DNA of 64,000 nt from Aphelenchoides besseyi (Eukaryota > Nematoda > Chromadorea > Rhabditida > Aphelenchoididae). The stretch spans positions 15,686,001 to 15,750,000 of the forward strand of contig JAMPIQ010000001.1 in assembly GCA_024699855.1 (NCBI GenBank), written 5' to 3'. Each line of letters begins with the position of its first letter. Position 1 is the first letter of the stretch. Of this stretch, positions 13,048 to 22,489 are shown one piece after another. Both the position numbers and the translations under genes were made by a program. The notes beneath the pieces were generated by a model. It was given only the letters and a program-made list of their open reading frames with translations. It did no database searches and was not told where the DNA came from.

Positions 13048-13603
13048 TTGCCACTTATCGCCGAATGAACGTTGAAGTGCGCCAGAATTGACAATCTTTG
13101 GCTGAAAATGCAGTTAATTACCGGGTCCGCCTTCAACTCAAAAGTATCGCGTGTCTTCGGAGTTTCGAAATTGACCGTTGGGGTTGAAAGTTCAAAACAA
13201 GAAACACACCACTCGATCACCGACTGAACGGGGTAAAAAGTCAATGAATAAAGAAGAAAAAGTTATTTCATCAACAAAATCGATAGGCTAAACAACGAAC
13301 ATCAAAAATTCACGTGGACTTGAAAACCCACCGGAAAGCGCTAGGAGCGGTTTTCAGCGCTCGGTTGTCCGGAGTGCAACCGTGCCATCTGTTCGCACCG
13401 CAAAAAAGGGTCATCTGTTAGTCCCGCTTAACAGTACGATCAATCCTCGGGTGGAGTTCAGTGCTGCTGCTTAACTTTATCGCTGCTGCTTGACTTTATC
13501 GCTACTTCCGAAACGATTAGAAGTTTGCTATTTGGGTTGGCGCGTTCATTTTGTACGAATGCTAGATCGGCCCTTCTCTTAGCATTCCTCTTTTAGTTTG
13601 CCA
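13048..13603. promoter_or_regulatory. Divergent intergenic region between the TBC gene and the next + gene
   Basis: Contains a possible 5' extension of the TBC gene (to 13244), two imperfect copies of CTGCTGCTTRACTTTATCGCT near 13460-13502, and, just before the + gene, a pyrimidine-rich TCCTCTTTTAG acceptor that would suit spliced-leader trans-splicing. Confidence 0.4.
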
Positions 13604-14375
13604 ATGTCGGACTCATCGGATTCAGAAGAGTTTGAAGTTATGGATCAAATCCGTGAGATCGTCTGCGCTGCCAAATGTTCGGACGAACAGAAGGCTTTGC
13701 AACCTCGTGAGCGTATCAACATGCGTCGATACAAGCTCAAAGTTCGTAATCGTCTTCGATGCTTGGAAGATCCGCAGGTTTCAATTGAAGAGGCAGTTAA
13801 CGTAAGTTAAATTTTTGTGATTGAAGCCTATGTTTTTAGTTGATTGCTTACTTCTACGAACATTCCAATCTGATACCGGAGAGGATCGATCATCTGAAAT
13901 TCCCGAAACCTCCGCTACGTGTACCACCAATAAGTGAAGCAGTCGAGTTCTCATACGAAGATCCAACAGAACTCAGTACGCCTCCGGAACCGAAGTTCGT
14001 GAATTCGGTAAGCAGTTGGTCGGTTGTGACCTAAAGTTCTGTTGTTGTTTTTAACCTTGATGTTCTCAGGACGACTATTTGCTTCCCGTTCAAAAGTTTC
14101 TTGCCGCTAAGAACGCACCATTACCCATTCTCTTTTGTCGAATTGGTGAGCGTTGTGCGACCACTGGCGAGGATGTGGTCACATGTTTCATTGACTTAAT
14201 CAACGAGTACAAGAACGCGATTCTCAATAGTTTTGATTTTCCTCCCGAACAGCAACGAGCTTTCGACGAAATCAGCAACTTCGCAGCCGGGCATATGCGT
14301 AAAGATCTCAGCAAACTTTTCGGACATCAACCGTTGACTCCTCGCCAATCTTCCTCCTCAGTCTCGACTCCTTAG
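13604..14375 (+). CDS. Unrecognised three-exon protein, about 219 aa
   Basis: Exons 13604-13801, 13840-14007 and 14070-14375 splice cleanly with 38 and 62 bp introns. The protein starts MSDSSDSEEFEVMDQIREIV with an acidic Ser/Asp head, then a basic helical stretch (RERINMRRYKLKVRNRLRCL), a Pro-rich middle (FPKPPLRVPPISE), a globular-looking C-terminal part (APLPILFCRIGERCATTGEDVV) and a Ser-rich tail. No signal peptide or membrane segment is seen. I do not recognise the family. The start follows a likely trans-splice acceptor by 7 bp, which supports it. Confidence 0.75.
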
Positions 14376-14670
14376 TCTTTCCCGTTATTGTTAACTCTTA
14401 CACATTGTTTTTTTTTATCAAATTATAAATTTTTAGTACTTTCGGACTTCCTGGTTGTTTATAACCGTTTATATTGCAAACTTTATCTTTTCGTTGGCAC
14501 GTTCACTGATCATTTCAAAGCATTGATTGTAAAAGTTGATCGCTTGAAACCTTCAAACTTCCTACTCGGCAGTGGGCTGATGGACGTTCTTTGCGTGTGG
14601 TGCGACTTTTTGTTATCAGTCAATCGCGCTGGTCGTTTAAATTCCCGTCAATTGTTTTCACTTTAGAGAA

Positions 14671-15750
14671 ATGGAGTTTCTATCGCTGGTCAGTTTCTGC
14701 GGCTTCATTGCCGTGGCTTTGTTCCTCTACAAAGCGGCACTCGTTCTTCACGCGATCTTCTTCCCGTTCTTCATCGCCCAACCGAAGAACCTCAAGAAGT
14801 TGGCCGGAGCTCGATGGGCCGGTGAGTTCGAAGCTCGCGAGTGGATGGTCAATCGGTTTCAGTGATCACCGGCTCCACTGATGGAATCGGAAAGGCCTAC
14901 GCTTTCGAGTTGGCAGCTCGGGGCTTCGATCTGCTCCTCATCTCGCGCACTCAATCCAAACTGGACCAAACGGCCGAAGAGATTCGACAGAAATCGCAGG
15001 TCGAAATCAAAAAAACCATCGCCTTCGACTTCTCCAAGGCCGATTTCGACGAGTACGAACAGAAACTTCTGAGCGTTCTGAAGTCGATGGAAGTCGGAGT
15101 GCTCGGTGAGTTGGCCTTGTTTTTGCAATCAATCGTTTGTTCAGTGAACAACGTCGGAATGAGCTACGAGTACCCGGAGCGTTTGGATTTGCTGGAAGGT
15201 GGACTCAAACGCGTCAGCGACATCACCGTAATGAACACTCTGCCGGTGACTTTGTTGTCCGCGACAGTTCTCAGTCAAATGGCCCAGCGGAACGCGGGAG
15301 TTGTCGTCAATCTCTCGTCCTCTGCTGCCTACCATCCGATGTACTACTGGGCCATCTACTCGGCCACAAAGGTCAGTTGAGCGAGTGATGGTTGTTGAAC
15401 AGGTCGCTGCAGAAGTATGTCAATTGGTTGTCGTCGATTCTGCGCAAAGAGTACGCACAAACGAACATCGTGATTCAAACCGTCTGTCCGATGATGGTGG
15501 CCACCAAAATGTCGAAGATCCGCAAAACCTCGTTGACAATTCCAACGCCAAGCGTGTACGCCAAGTCGGCAGTCAATTCCATTGGACTCTCGTCGACGAG
15601 ACGACCGGCTGTTGGCCTCACGAGCTGCAATCGACTCTCTACTTCGGCGTCTTGCCATCGTGGGTCATCGAGAAGTTCGTGAATCAGAACTCGATTGCCA
15701 CTCGTAAACGTGCATTGAAGAAAAAAGCTGCCACTGAAAAAGCCGAGTGA
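14671..15750 (+). CDS. HSD17B12 / LET-767-like 3-ketoacyl-CoA or steroid dehydrogenase, with a C-terminal 2-base frameshift
   Basis: Exons 14671-14821, 14863-15105, 15145-15371 and 15413 onward. A hydrophobic N-terminal anchor (MEFLSLVSFCGFIAVALFLY) is followed by the Rossmann motif TGSTDGIGKAYA, NNVG, the catalytic Ser in VVNLSSSAAY, and YSATK with Tyr and Lys of the SDR active site. ER-bound HSD17B12-type enzymes reduce 3-ketoacyl-CoA in fatty-acid elongation; in C. elegans LET-767 is the counterpart. At 15588-15591 the copy reads ACTCTCG where the second copy at 35.5 kb reads ACTCG. The extra two bases change the frame, so the protein ends at 15682 instead of with the KKKAATEKAE tail at 15750. 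Either this is a real lesion or an assembly error. Confidence 0.88.
14976..15750 (+). repeat. Segment duplicated at 34921-35690 (dehydrogenase 3' end, introns included)
   Basis: The 775 bases here match 770 bases at 34921-35690. I see only two differences by eye: three extra A at about 15009-15016 (one extra lysine) and two extra bases at 15588-15591. The introns are also identical, so this is a DNA-level copy and not a retrocopy. Confidence 0.93.
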
Positions 15751-15993
15751 TTTCTTGTTTCATTAATAAACTTTATGCTAATGAATGGTTTTGCTTCTTA
15801 AGTTTGAAGTCCCTACGATGAACACGCGACTGAAAATAGTCGACAAACCAATGGATATCCCAGTCACTCTGAAATTCAAGTTGCTAGCCAACGGTCATTT
15901 GCTTATAGGAAAAAGCTGTGTTGCTAAGTCTTTTTAGGTTGTCAGAAACCAATAAACGACTCGATTCTTAAACAGAACATTGTCCGGACACTA

Positions 15994-17213
15994 ATGGGTC
16001 AGGAAGTTTCATCAACCGAATTCCTTTGGGTCTACGGTGAGCAACCGCATTCGGATCGTCGACGTTCGATTTTGCGAAAAATATCCGAAAATAAAGAAAC
16101 TTTTTGGCGTCGACCCATCTCTCAAATACGTTGTCGGGTCCTGTGTTCTAATGCAAACTATTGCTGCTTATCTTCTAAAAGGTGTGTACCCTGCTATCCA
16201 TCTAACAAACAATCAATTGCAGATTCCGATTGGTCACTTATTCTTCTTCAGGCCTATTTCTTTGGCGGTCTCGTGAATCATGGATTGGCATTAGCGATTC
16301 ATGACATTTCACACAACACAGCATACGGGAATAAACGTCCAATCTCGAATCGACTTTTTGGAATGTTTGCCAATTTGCCAATCGGAGTTCCGATTTCCGT
16401 TTCATTCAAAAAGTATCACGTTGAACATCATCGCTATCTATGTAACTGACATCTTCCTGATACCATAAACCGTAGATTTACAGCAGAAGATGGGCTGGAC
16501 ACCGATCTTCCTACAGAATTTGAAGCAAAGTTCTTCACCACTCCGATTCGCAAACTACTTTGGATTCTTCTACAACCACTTTTCTCTACGCTTTTCGTCC
16601 GCTTGTGGTTTACAGAAAATTGCCGTGCGACTTGGAGGTTATCAACGCGATAGTTCAGGCACGTTCACCACGTATTCTCGCTTACCGTTGACTGTTTGCA
16701 GCTTATTTACGATCTTCTCATTTTGTATATCTGCGGACCACGTAGTCTTGTCTATTTGATTGGTGGAACGTTGATGGCAATGGGTGCTCATCCGTCTAGT
16801 GGTCACTTTATTGCCGAGCATTACGCTTTTAATCACGATCAAGAGACTTACAGTTATTACGGGCCTTGGAATTTGGTTCTCTACAATGTTGGTTATCACG
16901 TCGAGCATCACGACTTTCCGTTCATTCCCGGTCGAAATCTGCCACAGGTATCTGTTCAATTTGTTTCTTTCTTATTTGCGGGTTTTAGGTGAGTAAATTG
17001 GCTCCCGAATTCTACGATCAGCTCTACAAACACGACAGTTGGTCTCGAGTTCTGTGGCATTTCATTTGGTCGCCTTGCATGGGACCTTTTCAACGATTGA
17101 AACGGAAACCAACAGTGAACCAAACTCCCAGTTATCACAACCCAATTCTGCGATCAGTTCACTCAAAACTAAGTTTTTGGATGGACGAGTACGTGATGAG
17201 CAAGCTCTTGTGA
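15994..17213 (+). CDS. Sphingolipid delta4-desaturase (DEGS1 / TTM-5-like), with two small frame breaks
   Basis: The start [14 protein letters not shown] matches the DEGS N-terminus. The three histidine boxes of membrane desaturases are present: HDISH (HxxxH), HVEHH (HxxHH) and, C-terminal, HVEHHDF (HxxHH). Also seen are [32 protein letters not shown] and [11 protein letters not shown]. The enzyme puts the delta4 double bond into dihydroceramide in the ER. Two problems: the reading frame shifts at an A run at 16077-16081 (one A too many to keep [12 protein letters not shown]) and at CTCT at 16584-16587 (two bases too many to keep PLFYAFRPL). One intron near 16655 would have to use a GC donor (CAG|GCACGT). 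The gene is either damaged or mis-sequenced; the rest is very well conserved. Confidence 0.87.
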
Positions 17214-17572
17214 GTGCCGTTAAGCATTCTTATGAACATTCAATTTAAATACTTAGTTGTTTTCTTATTCATGAAGCTTACTATAGTAATCTTCTCTTAA
17301 AAACTTCTTGTACAACATTAAACAAAAGAGTCATAAGTTCGTTGTCTTGAGTTTATACGTCTGCTAGCTTTGATCTACGTAGACATAGTTGTTAGAATGA
17401 AGTTTACCTTTAAAACTGATAGCTTCCAAAACTGACTATTTGCCTTAGATTCACTTGTTTCTTTTTATTATATTCTACGAATTCTAGTTGCATGACACTG
17501 TTCTTGACTCAAGCGATGCTTGTAAACCAAACAAGTTCAGAGAAACTCGGTTTATTGGACATCAGAAGATGT
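17214..17572. other. Intergenic region between convergent genes
   Basis: AT-rich 3' flank shared by the desaturase (+) and the small membrane protein (-). No ORF, repeat or RNA was recognised. Confidence 0.5.
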
Positions 17573-18218
17573 TCACTTTTTGAACAAAAATGATTCAGTA
17601 ACTTTGTTGGGATCTTCGTCCACATGTTCGTTAGCGTTGGCTGAGTCCTTGGCAACCACTTTTGTAGGGCAGACGACTTTTGAGCTCTAAAATTCAACTA
17701 TAAGTAGCCATTTTAATCACTTACCTGTTCGTCATCATTGGCTTCATCAATCTCTTTGATACTTGCATCCACTCCCCGGGTTCCCTTCTTCTCAGTAATT
17801 TTTGATGGATCATTGGCTTTCTTCGTGCCTTGTGCTTTCGAAACCGTAGCATCGGTCTGAACACCGATTGGCTTCTGATTTTGATTAGCCGGTTTGTTCA
17901 ATTCGTTCGTCACTTTGCGTTTTTTGTCAGCTTGTTTCTTCTTCTGCAAATGCCCGATTTTCAGAAGTCAAACTAAGCCGAAATATACCACTTTCTTTTT
18001 CTCACTGAGCACGTTGATCAGCAGAACAATCACACCGATTGCAATAAGCACATCGACAAGCCACATCGCACTGCAAACATAATTTTAGTCTTGTATTCGA
18101 AATTTACCCAGCGATAATCCACCATTTGTTAGTCGATCCATTCGATCTGAAATTGTTTCCAATTGGCACTTCGCTAATCACTAACATACTTTTGATCAAA
18201 GAACGAAGTTTCGGACAT
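17573..18218 (-). CDS. Small single-pass membrane protein with a lysine-rich cytosolic tail
   Basis: Starts at 18218 (MSETSFFDQK); short exons then give SNGSTNKWWIIA, a transmembrane helix (AMWLVDVLIAIGVIVLLINVL), a stop-transfer cluster SEKKKV and a charged tail rich in Lys, Asn and Gln, ending ESFLFKK at the stop 17573-17575. Introns are about 40-50 bp and in frame. Length is about 150 aa. I do not recognise a family; low complexity in the tail makes a guess unsafe. The final KK could serve as an ER-retrieval type signal, which is only an inference. Confidence 0.6.
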
Positions 18219-18817
18219 TTTGATGACCAGAAGCACGCCAACAGAAATGAATGAGCGCTTTAAGAAATTACAAGAACAATTCGTTTATGCAAATTTAATG
18301 GCTGTTATGAAGTCAGTTTAAGCAATGTTTTGATATTTGAACGTGATTACCTTTAGTGTAGTTTAACTAGCTTTGTTGAAGAGTGTGAGGCTAAAGAGTT
18401 CGATCCTGACATTTTCTTCTTCAAATCGGCCTCTGTCAATCAATGCACACAAAAAGGTTAATTCTTTGAAGTAATCACAACTTTATTTCTTTAAAGTTTT
18501 ACGCTTTGCAATAATTGACGAAGCTTACAAGGAAACACGACGAACACTCGCCTATAATCTTGATTACTGTAATGGTTGGTACACATAAAAACTTTTCTAT
18601 CATATTTTCTTTAATTTCGACGATAAATTGACCCTTTGATTTGCAAGCAGCTTTTTGCAGAACGCTGAGTCGAAATAGGTTTTAATACAAACCTTATCCG
18701 CAGATCAACATTTTGTCTATCGGTGACCAAATCTCTATATGGTTTATGAATGTAGTACCTGACTATTCAATACGTTAGTCAAACAAGTGAATTGATTTAT
18801 TAAGAAACTCGAAGAGT
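18219..18817 (+). other. Mostly non-coding; possible orphan exon pieces on the + strand
   Basis: Two short open pieces on the + strand, about 18365-18458 (EECEAKEFDPDIFFFKSASV) and 18495-18580 (VLRFAIIDEAYKETRRTLAY), look like protein but have no start and no certain splice link. No family was recognised. Confidence 0.25.
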
Positions 18818-19634
18818 TCAAGAAGATGGACAAACTTTGTACACGTATTCTTCTTTGTTTGACGGCTTAACAACATCACGATCTCGTTGAATTAACGAAA
18901 TACGGTTGCCACGAGCCTTACAAGCTGCTTTGAACAAAGCCGTTGCGTTCTTAACGTCCGTATACTCGATCTCAATCCAATGATTTCCGTAAACGGCATC
19001 GTACTTGCCACATTCTTTGAACTCTTGACACTCCTCGACGATTCCAAAGTCGAAACCAACATTTTTTGCTTGAGCCTTGGTAATCGAAGCGTCGTTCTTT
19101 TGTCCAAAAGCCAAATTCTTTTTGTGTGCATGTGCAGCAAGAAGTTTGGCGTAGTCGAGATTGTTTTGCTTCGTGATCAACTTCTTACTGCGGGTGTAAC
19201 TGTCGAGATTGTCCGGTTCGATGGCCTTGTAACCTTGAAATGTCGTTGGTGTTGAGAGATGTTTGAAACAACAAACCTTTTTTGGCACATTCGTCAATCC
19301 AAGCTCCAACAATCTTTGCAATTGCTGCCCGGTTTTTGGCAGTTCGAGTATCGAGAATGTATTCGCCCGGCCAGTCAGGGTCCTCGACCAGTTTGTTGTT
19401 ACTTTTCAGAAGAAGATTCGGATGATTCTTCGTCCACCACGCCTTAGCGCCCGGTTGTGTTTGGAAGGCGTTGATGTAACAAATGGAGTAGATTCCGGCC
19501 ACTGGTGCCACTGACATGTCACGGGCGACAATTTTGACCGATGCTTTCGGTTTATAAGGTCCACCGATCTGGTAGTCGAATTGGCCGTGAAGCGGAAGCA
19601 AAGTCACAGCCACCATTCCGCATTGCACGATCAT
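18818..19634 (-). CDS. GH114-like glycoside hydrolase (endo-alpha-1,4-polygalactosaminidase family), secreted
   Basis: Starts at about 19634 with a hydrophobic leader (MIVQCGMVAVTLLPLHGQ), then FDYQIGG, AGIYSICYINAF, WPGEYILDTR (GH114 typically has W..E..ld.r) and, across a 43-bp intron, the core motif GYKAIEPDNLDSY (family pattern GfdaiepDNvd.y), NDASITKAQAKNVGFDFGIVEECQEF with its acidic pair, and a C-terminal strand pattern NRISLIQRDRD. One domain, about 255 aa, fits the family. GH114 enzymes hydrolyse galactosaminogalactan and are mainly fungal and bacterial; an animal copy with a spliceosomal intron suggests an old horizontal transfer. The start is uncertain because open sequence continues to 19745 and overlaps the UGT remnant on the other strand. 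Confidence 0.85.
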
Positions 19635-19648
19635 TAGCAGAACAAGAA

Positions 19649-20870
19649 GGGAACTTTGTGCACGGCATTCCCACCGACTATAACAACATTCCGAGTAAGT
19701 TGTATTACCGATAGCATAAAACAAGAGCATTTCAGTGATGGCCAATCAAGAACAAATTAATCCGATTAGCAGCTTGGCAGACCGAGCGGTCAATGCGATC
19801 ATGTTCTGGCGAACAAACTTAAAAATGAAACCGCGTCCAGTGTGGAAAGTTATGCAGAAACTTGTTTCTCGGGACTTTCCATCATCAGAAGAAATTATGA
19901 GACGAGTCGATTTCGTTTGGTTGAACACCAACAAGTTTATTGATTTCCCGAGATCATTGCCCGCCAAAGTGAAGCAAATTGGTGGAATGGGAATGGAAAC
20001 ACCTTAAAAATTGGATCAGGTATTAGTTTATCTACTACCGCAATACAACGATTCCACAGACTTTTACGGCCATTTTTGATCGTGCATCAAAAGGCGTGAT
20101 TCTGGTCTCCTTTGGATCAATCGTCAACACCGATCACGTGAAGCCAGAGATCCGGGATGCGTTCTTAGATGCCTTCGGTCAATTCCCGCACTACCAATTC
20201 GTTTGGAAAGTGACGAATGTTAATGACAACAATTTGACTCATCTGACTTCTGCTCACTATAAGAATGTTCATGCCGTTAACTGAATGAACCAGCCGAGTA
20301 TTCTGGCTCATCCACATACTGTTGCATTCATTTCACATATGGGTAAGTTCTTTGAATTTAGAAAGCAAATCGACCTCGACAAGCGAAAAGACAGGAATTA
20401 AATGCGATGTTTACAGGTTTGAATTCGTTGAATGAAGCTGCTCGTTTTGGTGTTCCAGTCGTTTCCATACCTTTCTTGGCTGATCAGCCGTTCAACACGG
20501 CGGTTATAGTCAAACGGAAACTTGGAGTTTTTGTTGACCGACGTCACATAACCATTCAACCTTTTATTGAGAACTTAGCAACAACAACAAACAATAAACT
20601 CAACAAAAACTCGATTACGACGTTTGATAACAACCAATTACTTTGGTTGTCTTTTGTCAAAATAACGATTCTCAACATACCTTGCCAGAAGATTGGCGGT
20701 AAAAATGATACAAAATTGTATCAAACTTTTACCAACCAAATTCATCGTGCCTTTTAAGGCGCCCGTGAAGTTGCTCGACGCAACATTTTCGACCGCTGAT
20801 GATCTTCATCGAAATCTTCAATCACTCCACCACGTAAGCGAGTAAGCAAATGTAACGTCGATTCTTTTTG
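19649..20870 (+). pseudogene. UDP-glucuronosyltransferase 3' half, broken by two in-frame stops
   Basis: Pieces in order resemble a nematode UGT: HGIPTDYNNIP, VSRDFPSSEEIMRRVDFVWL, NTNKFIDFPRSLPAKVKQIGG, then KGVILVSFGSIV, HYQFVWKVTN, the sugar-donor region WMNQPSILAHPHTVAFISHM with its tryptophan mutated, GLNSLNEAARFGVPVVSIPF and DQPFNTAVIVKRKLGVFVDR. TAA at 20005-20007 stands where a lysine codon is usual, and TGA at 20282-20284 replaces the tryptophan before MNQPSILAHP. The N-terminal half is absent and the C-terminal membrane helix is not found. UGTs add sugars to lipophilic compounds in the ER; this one cannot. The 5' edge overlaps the GH114 leader on the other strand. Confidence 0.88.
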
Positions 20871-20900
20871 GATGTTATAGTCAGCGAAGGAACGTCCGTC

Positions 20901-21285
20901 TTTATGGTTGCTCTACAATGAGACGGAACAACAGAACTGAACGGAAATTGACGGAAACGGAAAAGGTTGCTTGCAATAGAACGGCAACACAACAACCGCG
21001 TCGGCGCCTAACCGAAGAAACCGATCATTTTCGCATTGATTTTATTGCGGTGAACAAATTTAATCCGCGCTTACAATGGCAGTTCGTTCCGTTGGGTTTT
21101 CGTCCCCTTTTCTGTTCACTTCCATTCTAAGCACCTTGCTTATAATGGCAGTTCCGGTCAGTTCCGTTCCGTTTCTTTTTCCGTCCCGTTCCGTTGCCGT
21201 TCTATTGCAAGCAACGTTTTCCGTTTCCGTCAATTTCCGTTCCGTTCAGTTCTGTTGTTCCGTCTCATTGTAGAGCAACCATAAA
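20901..21285. mobile_element. 385-bp foldback element with long terminal inverted repeats
   Basis: The left arm begins TTTATGGTTGCTCTACAATG at 20901 and the right arm is its reverse complement, ending at 21285. The arms pair over roughly 90 bases (GAGACGGAACAACAGAACTG and so on to GTTGCTTGCAATAGAACGGC) with small gaps. The centre is also rich in CGTTCCGTT-type pieces. There is no ORF of note. This is a MITE-like or foldback element; no clear target duplication is visible. Confidence 0.85.
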
Positions 21286-22151
21286 AAAGGCTTTGAAACA
21301 ACGGGAAAAAATCGGTTTCACAGGGGGGTGTACATTGAAAAGTTTCAAAATTGAAAATCACTTGATGTTGACAAAAAGTCTAGAAATTTTGCTGGTTTTC
21401 AAAAGTACATTTTTATTCCATTTTATTTTTAAAAATGAGAGTGTAGATTTACAAAAAATTGGTGAAAAGAGAACGTACGCAAACAATCGTGATGTGCATA
21501 TCTCAATAGAAAGTGTGATTGTACGTGTAAAAACACAAAAAATACTTTGAAATTTAAAAGGTTAAAACCACGAAACAAAATCTAGAATAGTTACTGCTGC
21601 CGGAGTCGAACTTTCGTCCGCTTCACTTTAGGGTTGTTATTCAACGTTTAATTTTGTTATTTGATATTAGCGTCGATCAGTCACGTTTTGCTTGTAATCA
21701 CTGAACATTCTTGAACTATCAAACTCTTCGCATTCATAGCAATTGATCTCATCATATATCGTATTATATTTGCATTACTATGTTTGCTTCTAACAGCAGT
21801 TTCAATTATATAATCGTATGTAATTTGCATATCAAACTGAAGTGATGGCATTCGATTGAGAGAAACTGAACCGTTTGGCTAGTCAGCCGATCAGACGAAA
21901 CGGACTGGTAGAAACTGGTGTTGTTGTGAGCAGTCCAACTGTCGGGCGGAAAACACGTCAGAGAAATTGCGCAAAAATAACATCGATTAAGAAACATTCA
22001 AATCAAATAGAAGACCTTTGGACAAAATTTGAACAAAATTTTGAACGAATAGAAAAATAAATTGCAGAAATTAGATTAAATTATTAAAAATCGATTAATT
22101 GTAGCCATCACAAATGTCAATATTTATCGTCCAACAACAGAAAGGATTGTA
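21286..22151. other. AT-rich non-coding region
   Basis: No gene, RNA or clear repeat was found. Confidence 0.5.
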
Positions 22152-22225
22152 TGACTCGACTCGGGATCGAACCTGCGACCCCCTGATCCAATGCTACCGT
22201 TTTGCCTCTATACCACGGGCGCTTG
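22152..22225 (-). other. tRNA-like sequence with Pol III boxes, probably a pseudo-tRNA or SINE head
   Basis: On the minus strand an A box (TGGTATAGAGG) and B box (GGTTCGATCCC) are spaced as in a tRNA. The T-arm and acceptor stems do not pair properly and no clean anticodon loop is formed. It resembles the block at 4084-4156 in its boxes but not in overall sequence. Confidence 0.45.
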
Positions 22226-22489
22226 GCCATATTTTCTAGGTTTTAGTAAAATTTCAATAACTTTTTAAATTTTAATTAAATTTACAACAAATATTTATCA
22301 AATCAGCTATTTCTCATGGTGCGCATTCACTGATTTTTTTTACGTGATAAGCTTTATCCGTCCTCGAGATACTGGGCCAAATGGGACATGATGACAAACT
22401 GACAAACTTTCTGCTATTAGTGAGGGGATTTGAAGCTTCGAATGGTCTGTACACAATCTGACGTCTCTTGTTTTATTTCTTCAAACTAA
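22226..22489. other. Short non-coding stretch
   Basis: AT-rich; nothing recognised. Confidence 0.4.

Noticed and set aside
22152..22225. Functional tRNA gene
   Set aside because: A and B boxes are good but acceptor, T and anticodon stems do not pair, so I list it only as tRNA-like.
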